From Dyadobacter sp. CECT 9275 (GTDB lineage Bacteria; Bacteroidota; Bacteroidia; Cytophagales; Spirosomataceae): a stretch of DNA of 64,000 bases. Position 1 is the first letter of the stretch; each line of letters opens with the position of its first letter. Shown here in pieces: positions 17,965 to 28,204 of this stretch. Both the position numbers and the translations under genes were made by a program. The notes under the pieces are model-generated. The model was not told where the DNA came from and did not search any database. It saw only the letters and a list, made by a program, of their open reading frames with translations. The DNA lies in assembly GCF_907164905.1 (NCBI RefSeq), contig NZ_CAJRAF010000001.1, positions 186,001 to 250,000 on the forward strand. Reading direction: 5' to 3'.

Positions 17965-19395
17965 ATGATACAACGCCGAGAATTTATAAAAGCAGGAACA
18001 CTGGCTGCCGCCGGAATAGCGATGTCCAAAGGGGCGTTTTCGCAAGGTAATGTTGCTGGTTTTCCAGTGGTAAGAACCCCGCTGGAGCAACGCAGTTTTA
18101 CAAGCCCGGCGGTGGAAACAACCATCGCCCGAATGAAAAAGGTGATCAAGGACCCGGAAATTGCCTGGCTTTTTGAAAACTGCTTTCCCAATACAATTGA
18201 TACGACCGTCCATTTCAAAACCACCGACGGGAAACCGGATACCTTCGTGATCACCGGAGATATAGACGCCATGTGGCTGCGCGACAGCTCTGCGCAGGTA
18301 TGGCCGTACCTGGCGTTGCTCAAGGAGGATAGCAAGCTGAAAGACATGGTCGCTGGACTGATACACCGGCAAACAAAGTGTATCCTGATTGATCCTTATG
18401 CCAATGCATTTTATGATCGCCCCAAAGAAAGCGAGTGGACCAAGGATATTACAGACATGAAACCGATGCTGCATGAGCGGAAGTGGGAACTGGACTCGCT
18501 GTGTTACACCATCCGCCTGGCCTATCATTACTGGAAAATTACAGGGGATACTTCTGTTTTTGATGCCGAATGGGAAAAGGCAGCCGGACTCATCCTCCAG
18601 ACTTGTAAAGAACAGCAGCGTAAGAATGGCCCCGGACCCTATAAATTCGGGAGGGTAACTGCCTGGTCCACGGATACGGTACCGGGTAATGGTTATGGGA
18701 ATCCTATCAAGCCGGTTGGGCTGATTGCCAGTACCTTCCGGCCCTCGGACGATGCCGCGGTATATCCCTTTTTTATTCCCTCCAATTTTTTTGCGGTAGT
18801 ATCCTTCCGTCAGATTGCCGAGATACTGGAGAAAACAGGAAAGGACTCAACACTTGCTTCGGATTTTAAGGCGCTTGCGCAGGAAGTAGAAACAGCGTTG
18901 AAGAAATATGCGATATACCCGCACCCGGTTTTTGGGAAGATATACGCCTTTGAAGTAGATGGTTTCGGTAATTACCTGCTCATGGACGATGCCGGAATTC
19001 CTGGACTCATCAGCATGCCTTATCTCGGAGCGGTTCCGGTGACGGATCCTGTTTATATTAACACGCGCAAATTTATCCTGAGTGATTCAAATCCCTATTT
19101 TTTCAAAGGAAAAGCAGGAGAGGGGCTGGGCAGTCCGCATACCCTGATCGATCAGATCTGGCCGATGGGAATTATTGCCAGAGCCATTACCTCGACCGAC
19201 GATAAGGAAATAGCGGATCAGTTAAAACTTCTTAAAAGTACGCACAATCATACCGGATTTATGCATGAATCATTTGATAAAAATGATCAGTCCAAATTTA
19301 CCCGGAAATGGTTTGCCTGGGTGAATACGTTATTCGGTGAGATGATATTAAAACTGGAAAAGGAGCGGCCACATTTGCTGGCGAAGGTTTATTAG
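17965..19395 (+). CDS. GH125 exo-alpha-1,6-mannosidase-like protein
   Basis: A 476-residue, metal-independent alpha-mannosidase of glycoside hydrolase family 125, which trims terminal alpha-1,6-mannose from glycans. The N-terminus ([20 protein letters not shown]) looks like a Tat-type signal with an RRxF motif, so it is likely exported. The family hallmark [20 protein letters not shown] is present, as are [25 protein letters not shown]-like [11 protein letters not shown], and the closing [20 protein letters not shown]. Length is normal. The nearby sialidase-like and mannonate genes are not adjacent, so it is probably an independent glycan-salvage enzyme. The family assignment is firm; specificity for a particular mannan is inferred. 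Confidence 0.93.
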   Translation: MIQRREFIKAGTLAAAGIAMSKGAFSQGNVAGFPVVRTPLEQRSFTSPAVETTIARMKKVIKDPEIAWLFENCFPNTIDTTVHFKTTDGKPDTFVITGDIDAMWLRDSSAQVWPYLALLKEDSKLKDMVAGLIHRQTKCILIDPYANAFYDRPKESEWTKDITDMKPMLHERKWELDSLCYTIRLAYHYWKITGDTSVFDAEWEKAAGLILQTCKEQQRKNGPGPYKFGRVTAWSTDTVPGNGYGNPIKPVGLIASTFRPSDDAAVYPFFIPSNFFAVVSFRQIAEILEKTGKDSTLASDFKALAQEVETALKKYAIYPHPVFGKIYAFEVDGFGNYLLMDDAGIPGLISMPYLGAVPVTDPVYINTRKFILSDSNPYFFKGKAGEGLGSPHTLIDQIWPMGIIARAITSTDDKEIADQLKLLKSTHNHTGFMHESFDKNDQSKFTRKWFAWVNTLFGEMILKLEKERPHLLAKVY

Positions 19396-19439
19396 GTGCA
19401 GGATACCTATAAGAACGGGCTGCGGAAATGAGCTTTGGA

Positions 19440-20633
19440 TTATACTGTTTTCTTTAAGCTCATTTCCGGTCTCACGTGTGGCCTGGTTGTGTTTCTTGCG
19501 CCCGTGACAGATAATTTTTCGGCGTTCCTTTTACGCTTCTTCCTTTTACCCCACCAGATCAAAAGGCCTGTTGCCGGAAGTGTGGCAGCGACAAGCGCCG
19601 CCAGAAGCGCAAGAAGCTTGGTTGGCCAGCCCAGCAGACTGCCAGTGTGTATCGGGAATACCACTCTTCTTGCCTTAAAGCCTTTGGTCTCATTTTCATA
19701 AAGCCGCTCGGAGATCAGTGATCCATTGTTTTTATCAAAATAAAGAAAACTGACTACGTTGCTTATCATCGCTTCATCGTCACTTTTAGATACCGTTATA
19801 GCCAAACTATCAGACTCGGGCATGGTGAAGGTTACTTTCCCCTCATGCGGTAACAAAAGGTTGGTTTCCGAAAATATTCTTTCAAAGTGTGAATCTGCGG
19901 GGAGGCCGGATGAAAGGTTGATGGGCGCCTCTCTTTTTTGCGGAGGCATTCCATCGAATGTCAGGTATATGAGGTTGTTAACCCATTTGTAGCTCCAGAC
20001 AAGGCCTGTCAGGGCAATGACAAAAATGAAAGGCAAAACATAAAAGCCTGCAACGGCGTGCAGATCCCAGTTCAGTCTTTTGAACGATGCCCTCCACTTA
20101 ATCCTGAACCGATGCTTACGATTTTTACGATTTGGCCACCACAGCAGGAGGCCTGTGAGCATGACCAATAAAAACGTGACACATGAAATACCGGTGATCA
20201 CTTTGCCGGTTTCTCCCATGCAGAGGTATCTGTGAAGTTGCAGCACCACGGGGAAAAAAGCCGATTGTTCCTCTCTTTCAGCGGTAATTATTCCGGTGTA
20301 AGGATTGATCGCTACGGCCAGGGGATGCTTATCCTTTTTATTTCTTTTCAGGTTTGTAATAATGGTCCGGTGTCCGTCTGGTTCTATGAAAATGCGTGTG
20401 AGCTGATGGTCCGGATAGCGTGCTTTGACCGTATGTATAAGCTGATCCAGGGAAAGCCGCTTTTCACCTTCCTCCTGCCGGACTTTGTACAGGGAGGGGT
20501 ATAGCAAAGGCTCAAGTTCCTCTTCGAAAACCAGTATAGCTCCTGTGATGGCTACGATAAAAACCACAAGGCCGGAGGTAACCCCCAGCCATAAGTGCAG
20601 TTGTGAAGCAATAGTTTTCAGCGTTTTTTTCAC
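19440..20633 (-). CDS. PepSY-domain transmembrane protein (siderophore/iron-uptake associated)
   Basis: A 397-residue inner-membrane protein of the PepSY_TM family. The first membrane span is in LHLWLGVTSGLVVFIVAITG (residues 13-32), and further spans lie near residues 145-165, 190-212 and 345-368. Two PepSY-like periplasmic parts can be seen (LDQLIHTVKARYPDHQLTRI). Such proteins often accompany TonB-dependent siderophore receptors and are thought to help release or reduce iron from the siderophore. Here it is directly downstream of such a receptor (23-base gap), same strand, so probably cotranscribed. The short basic region GKRKKRKRNAEK precedes a cytosolic tail. Function is from context. 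Confidence 0.85.
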   Translation of the reverse strand: MKKTLKTIASQLHLWLGVTSGLVVFIVAITGAILVFEEELEPLLYPSLYKVRQEEGEKRLSLDQLIHTVKARYPDHQLTRIFIEPDGHRTIITNLKRNKKDKHPLAVAINPYTGIITAEREEQSAFFPVVLQLHRYLCMGETGKVITGISCVTFLLVMLTGLLLWWPNRKNRKHRFRIKWRASFKRLNWDLHAVAGFYVLPFIFVIALTGLVWSYKWVNNLIYLTFDGMPPQKREAPINLSSGLPADSHFERIFSETNLLLPHEGKVTFTMPESDSLAITVSKSDDEAMISNVVSFLYFDKNNGSLISERLYENETKGFKARRVVFPIHTGSLLGWPTKLLALLAALVAATLPATGLLIWWGKRKKRKRNAEKLSVTGARNTTRPHVRPEMSLKKTV

Positions 20634-20656
20634 AGATTATGGTTTACGTGTAAAAG

Positions 20657-23134
20657 CTAGAAAGTATAGGATATGGTGGCCATAAAGTTTCTTGGAGCCC
20701 CGGGGAACAACCTCAGGTAGTCGTATCCGCCAACCCAATGTGTTTTATTGGCTAAATTGTTCAGGTTCACCTGCACCTGGAATTTGTCAATTTTATAGTA
20801 AACCGCCCCGTTGAGCAGCGCGTAGCCGGGCAATGTCTGGGTATTATTCAAAGAGAGGTTCCTGGTGGTAACAAAGTTTCCGCCCAGCGCTATGCCCAAG
20901 CCTTTAAGAGCTTCCGCGGTGAAAGTGTACTTGGTCCAGATGCTTCCCTGGCTTTTAGGAGCATTGGGCTTTTGCTTGTTTACCAGTACCTGGTCAGTAG
21001 CTTTGGTACCTGCATCTGTAATTTTTGCATCGTTATAGCTGTAAGTCAGGATGAGACTCCAATTTGAGAGGATGTTTCCTGTTACATCAAACTCCACCCC
21101 TTTTGCCTTTTCTCTGCCTATCTGCTGCATCAGGTTCGGGTTGTCCACAGCGTTGGCCGAGTAGAGCGTGTTGGTTTGTTCAATCTGGTAAGCTGATAAA
21201 TTTGCAGTAAGCCTGCCGTCGAACCATTCTGTTTTAAGGCCTGCTTCACCAAGGCTGCTGCGTATCGGATCAAAAGGGCCGCCGGAAAGCGGATCACTCT
21301 GCACTGTTGCGTCCTGCGGATTATACCCTTTTGTATAAGTTCCGTAAATATTAATATGATTGGAGAGGGAATATACGGCTCCGATGCGGGGCAGCAAGGC
21401 GTGCTGTGTAACATTGGTTTCGGTATTGGTAGTATATCCTTTTTTATCTACATAAGTATCCAGGCGAAGTCCGAGCAGAATTTGCAGGCGATTGATTTTC
21501 AGTTGCTCCTGCAGGTATAAGCCATGAAGTTTATAAAATACGGGTGTAGTAGCTGCGTTTGCCGTCACATTGAAGATATACTTGGAAGGATCTTCCATGT
21601 TATTATTTTGGAGGGTAAGGTCATAATGAGGAATGTTCGGCTTTGGGATACTGTATGTTACGCCGTTTTCTGTATAATTATAAAACTGATACCTTTCAGG
21701 CGTTTTTGCATTGTAGGCAGCGGCTCCTCCGCTTTTCAGCAGGTATCCGTTAGCGGTTTGCTGTCCTGAGCCTTTGGGCGTGAATGACTGAATGTAGTCA
21801 TAACCAGCTACCAGCTTGTGTTCCGCTATTCCGGTGTTAAAATTATGATTAAAAAAGAGGGATACATTATCCATAAATGACTTGGTCTTGCGTATAAACA
21901 CTTGCCGGGCCACCAGATTCTCTAAAGCTTTCCCGGCAGAATCCACCGCATTTACATTACTGCTGCGGTGCTCCAGCAGATCCTCCGAATAACCTGTGCG
22001 AAGATAAGCAATGTTGAAAGAGGTATGCTGGGTAAACTGATGGTTCAGCGAAGTGGTAATGAGGTAGGTCTCTTCATTCAGATAATCATTTACTGCATTA
22101 AGTGAAGTACTGATTGAGCTCGAATAAAGGTCATTTCCTTTTACCGACTGCCCGCGGTCGAGGCGGCTGTTAGACCGGTTGTATACTAGGTCAAAGTTAA
22201 TTCGGGTTTTTTCGGTGGGCAGGAAGGATACTGACGGTGCTACGATGATATTTTTATCAAATTGCAGATTCCGGAAACCCTGCGCATTTACATAGCCCAG
22301 ATTGAGCCGGTACAGAAGTGTTTTACTTTCATTCATGGGACCGGTGAAATCAGCGAGAGTCCGCAGGGTATTAAAGCTTCCTGTGGTAAAAGTCAGTGAT
22401 TTTTGCGCGGTTGTCAACGGTTTTTTGGTAACCCGGTTAATGGTTCCTCCCGGTGAAGTATTTCCATAAAGTGCTGATGCCGCTCCCTTAATGACCTCAA
22501 CTCTTTCCAGGTAATTTACAGGCGGCTGTTTCCAAAAACCTGAAAAGGTACGCAGGCCGTTCACAAGCTGTGTGGTGCTTCCCCCGTTCATCCTGAAACC
22601 ACGTATGGTAAGGTCGTCATAAAAGGTGAATTGATTGACGCCGCTCATGTTTTTAACAGCATCACCCATCAGGAAAGTACCCTGGTCGCGCATTACTTCT
22701 TTGGTAATGTAGCTGATCGCCTGCGGTACATCTTTAATGGGTGTTGCCGTTTTGCTGGCAATGAATGACAGGTCATTTTTATAGGTGGTTTCTTTACGGC
22801 CGGTAATTTCTACTGTCTGCAGTTCCTGAACACCCTCGGTGCTGGTCAGTTCCAGGGTAACGGTCTCTCCGTCTTGCAGAGAAATTTTCTTTTCAATCTG
22901 TTTAATGCCAATTCCTGTGCCCAGTAAATGGTAGGTGCCAGCGGGCAGGGCACTGAATTCAAAATCGCCATTGGCCGAAGTCAGGGTACCTTTGCCAGTA
23001 CCTTTCAGAATGATGTTGACAGATTCTTCTGCGGCTCCGGAAGCATTGACAACACGTCCGGAAATGCGCCCGGTCTGGGCATATAGTTTTGTAAAAGATA
23101 GCAGGAGTATGACCAGAGATAGATATATTTTCAT
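20657..23134 (-). CDS. TonB-dependent siderophore-type receptor
   Basis: An outer-membrane receptor of 825 residues. The start MKIYLSLVILLLSFTKLYAQ is a signal peptide, preferred over an ATG 12 codons upstream. Next is a CarboxypepD_reg-like domain (about 24-100, RISGRVVNASGAAEESVNII), a plug domain (PIKDVPQAISYITKEVMRDQ, VNYLERVEVIKGAASALYG), and a 22-strand barrel ending FMATISYTF. The plug has the siderophore-receptor style (SxPGGxxNxVTKKP). It imports a ferric chelate or similar ligand with TonB energy. The PepSY protein downstream supports an iron role. No Fur box was recognised, but a consensus promoter lies just upstream. Confidence 0.93.
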   Translation of the reverse strand: MKIYLSLVILLLSFTKLYAQTGRISGRVVNASGAAEESVNIILKGTGKGTLTSANGDFEFSALPAGTYHLLGTGIGIKQIEKKISLQDGETVTLELTSTEGVQELQTVEITGRKETTYKNDLSFIASKTATPIKDVPQAISYITKEVMRDQGTFLMGDAVKNMSGVNQFTFYDDLTIRGFRMNGGSTTQLVNGLRTFSGFWKQPPVNYLERVEVIKGAASALYGNTSPGGTINRVTKKPLTTAQKSLTFTTGSFNTLRTLADFTGPMNESKTLLYRLNLGYVNAQGFRNLQFDKNIIVAPSVSFLPTEKTRINFDLVYNRSNSRLDRGQSVKGNDLYSSSISTSLNAVNDYLNEETYLITTSLNHQFTQHTSFNIAYLRTGYSEDLLEHRSSNVNAVDSAGKALENLVARQVFIRKTKSFMDNVSLFFNHNFNTGIAEHKLVAGYDYIQSFTPKGSGQQTANGYLLKSGGAAAYNAKTPERYQFYNYTENGVTYSIPKPNIPHYDLTLQNNNMEDPSKYIFNVTANAATTPVFYKLHGLYLQEQLKINRLQILLGLRLDTYVDKKGYTTNTETNVTQHALLPRIGAVYSLSNHINIYGTYTKGYNPQDATVQSDPLSGGPFDPIRSSLGEAGLKTEWFDGRLTANLSAYQIEQTNTLYSANAVDNPNLMQQIGREKAKGVEFDVTGNILSNWSLILTYSYNDAKITDAGTKATDQVLVNKQKPNAPKSQGSIWTKYTFTAEALKGLGIALGGNFVTTRNLSLNNTQTLPGYALLNGAVYYKIDKFQVQVNLNNLANKTHWVGGYDYLRLFPGAPRNFMATISYTF

Positions 23135-23167
23135 CGTTTTTAAACTAAATGGGTACTGTAACGGGTG

Positions 23168-23198
23168 CAAATGTATAGCTATTTAGACTAATACCAAA
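23168..23198 (-). promoter_or_regulatory. Bacteroidota-type promoter of the receptor operon
   Basis: On the minus strand TTTG (23195-23198), 19 bases, then TACATTTG (23168-23175) match the -33 TTTG and -7 TAnnTTTG consensus exactly. The likely transcription start is a few bases further left, about 25 bases before the start codon at 23134. Confidence 0.7.
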
Positions 23199-23413
23199 TA
23201 ATTCAGACCGAACAGCCACACTTATCTGTATTAAAATGAAAATGGATTGGTATCGTTAAATTATTTTTTGAAATATGAATAGAATCGAATATCTCCAGAT
23301 TCTGAAACTATTCTGAGGTGTTCTGTTTTCTGCTACCTCGGCCGTGTATCTCAGTAGATTTCCCTGCTTTCCTTTTTTATATGGTCAAAGGATTTTAAGT
23401 AAACAAATATGAA

Positions 23414-24094
23414 ATGAAAATATCCGGGTTAAGAAAAAAAAGGTACTTGAGACGGTTTTTCAGCGGGGCAGTGCTGGTCGTTGCATGGAGTATGATCGTT
23501 ACTGATCTTTCCGCTCAGTCCACTGTGAAGGTTACTTCTCTTTTCGACGGAAAAACCCTGGCCGGATGGAAAACGGTCAATCCGGCGGACGAAAAATTAT
23601 GGTATGTTAAGGACAGTACAATCATGAGCGGGGATGGGGTTAACAAGATTCCTGCCAATACGTACCTGTATACCACCAAGTCGTATTCGGATTTTGAATT
23701 CAGATGTCTGTTTAAATTATCAGGAGATGCCAGTACCGGCCTTATCAACAGCGGAATTCAGTACCGCTCTGTTGTGGAAGGAGATAAGATGGTAGGTTAC
23801 CAGGCGGACATTGGTACGGGCTACTGGGGAGATATCTACGATGAACACCGCAGAGGAAAACTGGTGGGGGGCGACCTGACAACGCTTAGCCATGTACTGA
23901 AAGAAAATGGCTGGAACAGTTACATTATCCGTTGCCGGGGTAACCGCCACGAGCTTTATATCAATGGTGTGAAAACCTGCGATTATACCGAAACCGACCC
24001 TAAAATACCCAAAAAAGGGGTGATTGCGGTTCAGATACACAGTGGTGGCGTTGCCCAGGTGGCGTTTCGAGATCTTGTGATTACGGAATTTTAG
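23414..24094 (+). CDS. 3-keto-disaccharide hydrolase (DUF1080) domain protein
   Basis: A 226-residue secreted protein of the 3-keto-disaccharide hydrolase/DUF1080 family, concanavalin-like beta sandwich proteins. A hydrophobic leader with basic start (residues 8-35, ending LSAQ) marks export. The hallmark start is SLFDGKTLAGWKTVNPADEK, followed by FEFRCLFKLSGDASTGLINSG and the closing GVIAVQIHSGGVAQVAFRDL. Family members are associated with 3-keto-sugar cleavage after glucoside-3-dehydrogenation. Its neighbour downstream (about 120 bases, same strand) is a PVC-type dehydrogenase ending in cytochrome c, which is compatible with a periplasmic 3-keto-sugar pathway. The start ATG at 23414 follows a second possible ATG at 23409 that is out of frame. 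Confidence 0.88.
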   Translation: MKISGLRKKRYLRRFFSGAVLVVAWSMIVTDLSAQSTVKVTSLFDGKTLAGWKTVNPADEKLWYVKDSTIMSGDGVNKIPANTYLYTTKSYSDFEFRCLFKLSGDASTGLINSGIQYRSVVEGDKMVGYQADIGTGYWGDIYDEHRRGKLVGGDLTTLSHVLKENGWNSYIIRCRGNRHELYINGVKTCDYTETDPKIPKKGVIAVQIHSGGVAQVAFRDLVITEF

Positions 24095-24214
24095 TAAGGT
24101 CTGACCTGGAGTTCAGTCCACGGTAAGGCATTTGCAGCATGTCATCACTGATTGAACAACAGCCATATTGAAGTACCCTTTCTCTTAAAGTGTGAAATCC
24201 AATTTTTTTCAGAT

Positions 24215-27200
24215 ATGAAGGCCATCCAATTCCTTGCAGTACTGTTTTTTGCCGGTTTGTTTGTGACACCGGTTGTTGCCCAGGAAAATAAAAGTCAGTC
24301 CGTTCGTACAAAAGTAAACACACCGGAACAGGAGCAGGCCGGTTTCAAACTCGCAGAGGGCTTTGTGATTGAACTTGTTGCCAGTGAAAAAGATAGTGTT
24401 GTCAATCCCATTGATCTCACTTTTGATGACGCAGGCCGGCTCTGGACACAAACAGCCCGGATGTACCCGCTGGACCCCGTGGCTGATATTGAATGGGACG
24501 ATTTGTTAAGGCTCATGGATGATCAGGAAGCCCAGAAAAAGCATCCCAGTTTCCAGCGTATCCTTTCTCTTTATCAGGGCAAAACGAAGGGGAAAGATAA
24601 AATTCTGATACTATCGGATCTTTATGGCGACGAGCAGGTGAAGACAACTGTCTGGGCTGATGGGCTCACAATCCCCATGAGTATTTTGCCCTATAAAAAC
24701 GGAGCGTATGTAGCGCAGGGTTCAGAGCTTTTTTTTCTGAATGATCACAACAAAGACGGAAAGGCGGATCAGCGTACACCATTGTTTACCGGCTTTGGCT
24801 TTACAGATACCCATACCATGGCCCATGTGCTGGTGAGAGCGCCTGGAGGATGGATCAATTTCAGCCACGGAGCGCTTAACAAGGGAGAAGTTTCTTCTCT
24901 TAAAAGCAACGTAAAACTAAAAATCGATTACAGTAAAATCGCGCGTTTTTCACTGGATGGCAGCAAACTGGAACTGGTGAACAACGGACTGAACAATATA
25001 TGGGGATTTCAGCTGCGTGGTAACGGACAATGGTATGGCTCCGAAGCCAATGATCTGGGATACTCCGTGACGCCAATGGAGCCAGGGTCGGGATTCCCGG
25101 GAATCGGAAATGAACATCTGAGGCCATATCAGCCCTTTGTGCCTGCTCTGCACGACTTCCGTGTGGGCGGCACCGGTATATCAGGAACCGCCTTTGCTGA
25201 TGATGCTGCAAGATCTTTTCCAAAGGAATACAAGGATGTAGCGTTTCTGGCCAACCCGATAACCAGTACCATCAACGCCGTCAGAATTGTGCGTAATGCA
25301 GACGGAACGGTAAGGGCACAGCATTTGCCAGACCTGCTGACTTCTGAGGATGACTGGTTCAGGCCGGTTAATATGGAATTTGGCCCGGATGGCTGTTTAT
25401 ACATCGCAGATTGGTATAATAAAATTGTTTCTCATAACGAGCTGCCGACTACCCATCCCGACCGGGATAAGACTCACGGGCGTATCTGGCGTATCCGGCA
25501 TGTTAGTCAGAAACCACGCGAAATTCCGAATTTTTATGAAATGGGAACCCAGGAGCTGGCAGGCCATCTCAAGTCTCCCTCCCTTTGGGAAAAACGGGCC
25601 GTATGGCACCAGATCACTGATCGCCCGCTCTCGGAAACCAAAAGGCTTGCTCCTGAAATTACAGCCTTTGCAGCCGACGAATCCCTGGATGAGCTGACGC
25701 GGATTCATGCCTTGTGGTGCCTGGAGGGTATGGGTCATTATGATGAACAACTGATGACGTCACTTCTGAAATCATCGTCGCCGGATCTGAAACGGGAGGC
25801 GATTCGTTCACTGACGAGCTTTTCATTAAGTCCTTCACAGTTATCTGCAAAGGTGAAAGACCTGATCGAGGATGGTAATCCGCAAATCCGTTCACAGGTG
25901 ATCCGGACATTAACCGAGGCGGCGGCAATAGACCCAAGCGGCATTGAAGTACTGTTGAAGGCCTGCAAGCCGGAACTGCCAGGCAACGAAATGGGCGGAT
26001 CCTACGAAAGAAGATTTGAACGATACCTTGCACGCAAAGCGCTGGAACAGTATCCTTCTGAACTTCTGGCCTATATCAATGCGCCCAACGCGGGGAATAT
26101 TCCTGTTGATCATATTTTATGGGCTATACAAGCTTTGCCCGCTGCACAGAAGGAAATGACGTTTCTGCAATTCTGGCCCAAGTCCGGTATCACCAAACTG
26201 GACGAGTCTACTTTTGTAGGAATCGCTAAAATGCTTGGTAATAAGGATATATATGAAATGGTGAAACCTGTTGTTCAGGATCCTGGTAACGCTTCCGTCT
26301 ATTTGAATTTTGCTTTGCAAAATCAATCGGAAGTTCAGTCGCCAGAGCTTGCGGACATCCTGCTTCCTGCTGTGATTTCGCTCATGAAAAGCGGCGTTCA
26401 GGCTGATGTTGACCTGGCACTGGATGCCGTCGGACGCTTTAACATGGAAAAGGGAAGAGAGGCGGTCATCGCGTTAATTAACGATGAAACACCCGACAAA
26501 ACCTTCAAACTTGCTTTGCGGGCCCTGGAAATTAACCCGAAGGCAAATCAGGCCATATTTGCAAAGGCAGTTGAGAATAAAGATCTGAGCTTTGATATCC
26601 GTGCAGAATCACTTAACAGCCTGGCAAAAGCAGACCCCGCAATGGCTCAAAAGGCCCTGGAAAAATGGATTCCTGGCCTTGATATGACGGAGAAGGCTGA
26701 TCTCACCCGGATTCTTTCGGAGTCAGGAGAAGGTTCCAGATTACTGTTAAACATGTATAGCAAAAAATTACTCACCCATCAGGCTTTTGATCTGTCGGCT
26801 GCTGAACGTATATCCGACTCGAACAGAAAGGATCCCCGCGGACGGGAAATGATGGCCGTGGTTAAAAAACGCGAGGAGGAAAAGAAAAAGGCTTTCAAGT
26901 GGAAGCTCAGCAGATATATGACCATTGCACAGAAAAATGCTGGAAATCCGGAGAACGGCAGGCTACTGTTTCAGACCTGTCTGGCTTGTCACCAGGTAGG
27001 AGGTAATGGGCAAACGATTGCACCAGCACTGGACGGTTCTGCCTCCCGTGAAAATGAAGCACTTCTTACCGCTATCCTTGATCCGGATGCGGCTGTTGAA
27101 TCCGGGTATTCGGTATACAGGATCACCAAAAAGGATGGCAGCAGCGTGGAGGGGTATCTGGTCAATAAGGATGCCCGGGGCAGCACCCTGGCTTTTATGG

Positions 27201-27346
27201 GTGGCGGGAAAATGTTCATAGAAGCCGGAGCTATCAAAAGTCAGGGATTTTTGGGAGGCCGTTCGTTTATGTTAAAAGGGCTGATCGATAACTATTCCGA
27301 CAAGCAGGTGGCCGATTTGCTTTCCTATATCAAGACTTTAAAATAA
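24215..27346 (+). CDS. PVC-type membrane-bound dehydrogenase propeller + HEAT + cytochrome c
   Basis: A 1043-residue secreted protein starting MKAIQFLAVLFFAGLFVTPV with a signal ending VVAQ. The PVC-type propeller covers about residues 30-430 (NPIDLTFDDAGRLWTQTARM; FRPVNMEFGPDGCLYIADWY). Helical HEAT-like repeats follow (about 440-880). The C-terminal cytochrome c carries one heme site, CLACH at about residues 922-926 (LFQTCLACHQVGG), and a Met-rich region (FMGGGKMF, FLGGRSFM) that can supply the sixth ligand. It resembles verrucomicrobial-type sugar or alcohol dehydrogenases; the donor is not known. Compare the 1245-residue protein at 12.1 kb, which ends in cupredoxin instead. The gene follows the DUF1080 gene on the same strand and is convergent with the isomerase gene. 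Confidence 0.92.
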   Translation: MKAIQFLAVLFFAGLFVTPVVAQENKSQSVRTKVNTPEQEQAGFKLAEGFVIELVASEKDSVVNPIDLTFDDAGRLWTQTARMYPLDPVADIEWDDLLRLMDDQEAQKKHPSFQRILSLYQGKTKGKDKILILSDLYGDEQVKTTVWADGLTIPMSILPYKNGAYVAQGSELFFLNDHNKDGKADQRTPLFTGFGFTDTHTMAHVLVRAPGGWINFSHGALNKGEVSSLKSNVKLKIDYSKIARFSLDGSKLELVNNGLNNIWGFQLRGNGQWYGSEANDLGYSVTPMEPGSGFPGIGNEHLRPYQPFVPALHDFRVGGTGISGTAFADDAARSFPKEYKDVAFLANPITSTINAVRIVRNADGTVRAQHLPDLLTSEDDWFRPVNMEFGPDGCLYIADWYNKIVSHNELPTTHPDRDKTHGRIWRIRHVSQKPREIPNFYEMGTQELAGHLKSPSLWEKRAVWHQITDRPLSETKRLAPEITAFAADESLDELTRIHALWCLEGMGHYDEQLMTSLLKSSSPDLKREAIRSLTSFSLSPSQLSAKVKDLIEDGNPQIRSQVIRTLTEAAAIDPSGIEVLLKACKPELPGNEMGGSYERRFERYLARKALEQYPSELLAYINAPNAGNIPVDHILWAIQALPAAQKEMTFLQFWPKSGITKLDESTFVGIAKMLGNKDIYEMVKPVVQDPGNASVYLNFALQNQSEVQSPELADILLPAVISLMKSGVQADVDLALDAVGRFNMEKGREAVIALINDETPDKTFKLALRALEINPKANQAIFAKAVENKDLSFDIRAESLNSLAKADPAMAQKALEKWIPGLDMTEKADLTRILSESGEGSRLLLNMYSKKLLTHQAFDLSAAERISDSNRKDPRGREMMAVVKKREEEKKKAFKWKLSRYMTIAQKNAGNPENGRLLFQTCLACHQVGGNGQTIAPALDGSASRENEALLTAILDPDAAVESGYSVYRITKKDGSSVEGYLVNKDARGSTLAFMGGGKMFIEAGAIKSQGFLGGRSFMLKGLIDNYSDKQVADLLSYIKTLK

Positions 27347-27361
27347 CCCCGGCTTAGGCTG

Positions 27362-28186
27362 TTAAATGTTTGATTTTATAAAATTGAGTCCGTCGCGCAT
27401 CAGCTGCTCTTCGGACTCAAACATTTTACGCCATATATTAGCTACCGGAAGTTTCGGACTGAAAGCTTCTATACTCAGCCAGCCATCGTACCTGATATCC
27501 CTGATCGCCTCAAAAACGCCCTCCCAATTCACATTTCCTTTTCCTGGAGTGGAGCGGTCATTTTCGGATAGCTGTATAAATGAGATACGGTCACCTGCTT
27601 TGCGAATGGTATCCCCTATGTTTTTCTCTTCGATGTTGGCATGAAAAGTATCAAACATGACCCGGCAGCTTGGATGATTTACCTCGTCTACGAACCGAAT
27701 GAGCTCGTCGCCGCAGCTGGTCAGATATAACTCAAAACGGTTGAGATATTCCAGTCCGAGGGTAATATCCAGGGATTCGGCATAATCTGCCAGCTCGCGG
27801 ATACCTTCAATACCGAATTGCCATTCCTCGTCTGTAGCCGGCTGGCCTGTGAAAACTCCTAAGGCAGAATGGAATGGCCCCATTAGTTTGGTAGCACCCA
27901 GGACGAGAGAGCAATCGAGGCAATTTTTAAGGTGGTCAATCGTAGCGCGACGCATTTTTGGATCGCGGCTGATCAGGTGGTGCTCTGGACCGCAAATGGT
28001 GTCTGTTTCGCATTCCAGCCCTATTTCATCCAGCTTCTGTCGAAATTTGAACCAGTGTTCAGGATTTGTATTGAAGATGGGTACCTCCACACCATCGAAC
28101 CCTATTTTTTTGATCAGTTCCAGGGTGGGGAAAAGGCTGTCATCGATCTTGTCTCCCCATAACAGGAGATTCATACTATATTTCAT
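27362..28186 (-). CDS. Sugar isomerase/epimerase, xylose-isomerase-like TIM barrel
   Basis: A 274-residue enzyme of the AP-endonuclease-2/xylose-isomerase-like fold, closest by motif to ketose 3-epimerases (tagatose/psicose epimerase group). Metal and substrate residues are visible: Glu in TLGLEYLNRFE, Asp and His in VMFDTFHANIEE, and Glu in WLSIEAFSP; the loop GKGNVNWEGVFEAI is typical. There is no signal peptide, so it is cytosolic. It may process the ketosugar made by the secreted enzymes next door, but its gene is convergent with the PVC gene (15 bases apart) and has its own upstream element (28205-28273), shared with the Gfo/Idh gene at 17.1 kb. Substrate is unknown. Confidence 0.88.
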   Translation of the reverse strand: MKYSMNLLLWGDKIDDSLFPTLELIKKIGFDGVEVPIFNTNPEHWFKFRQKLDEIGLECETDTICGPEHHLISRDPKMRRATIDHLKNCLDCSLVLGATKLMGPFHSALGVFTGQPATDEEWQFGIEGIRELADYAESLDITLGLEYLNRFELYLTSCGDELIRFVDEVNHPSCRVMFDTFHANIEEKNIGDTIRKAGDRISFIQLSENDRSTPGKGNVNWEGVFEAIRDIRYDGWLSIEAFSPKLPVANIWRKMFESEEQLMRDGLNFIKSNI

Positions 28187-28204
28187 TCCATTCCGGTTTT
28201 TTAG

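Noticed and set aside
24152..24214. Longer start of the cytochrome-c PVC gene
   Set aside because: The added 21 residues precede a good signal peptide beginning at 24215, so the later ATG is preferred.
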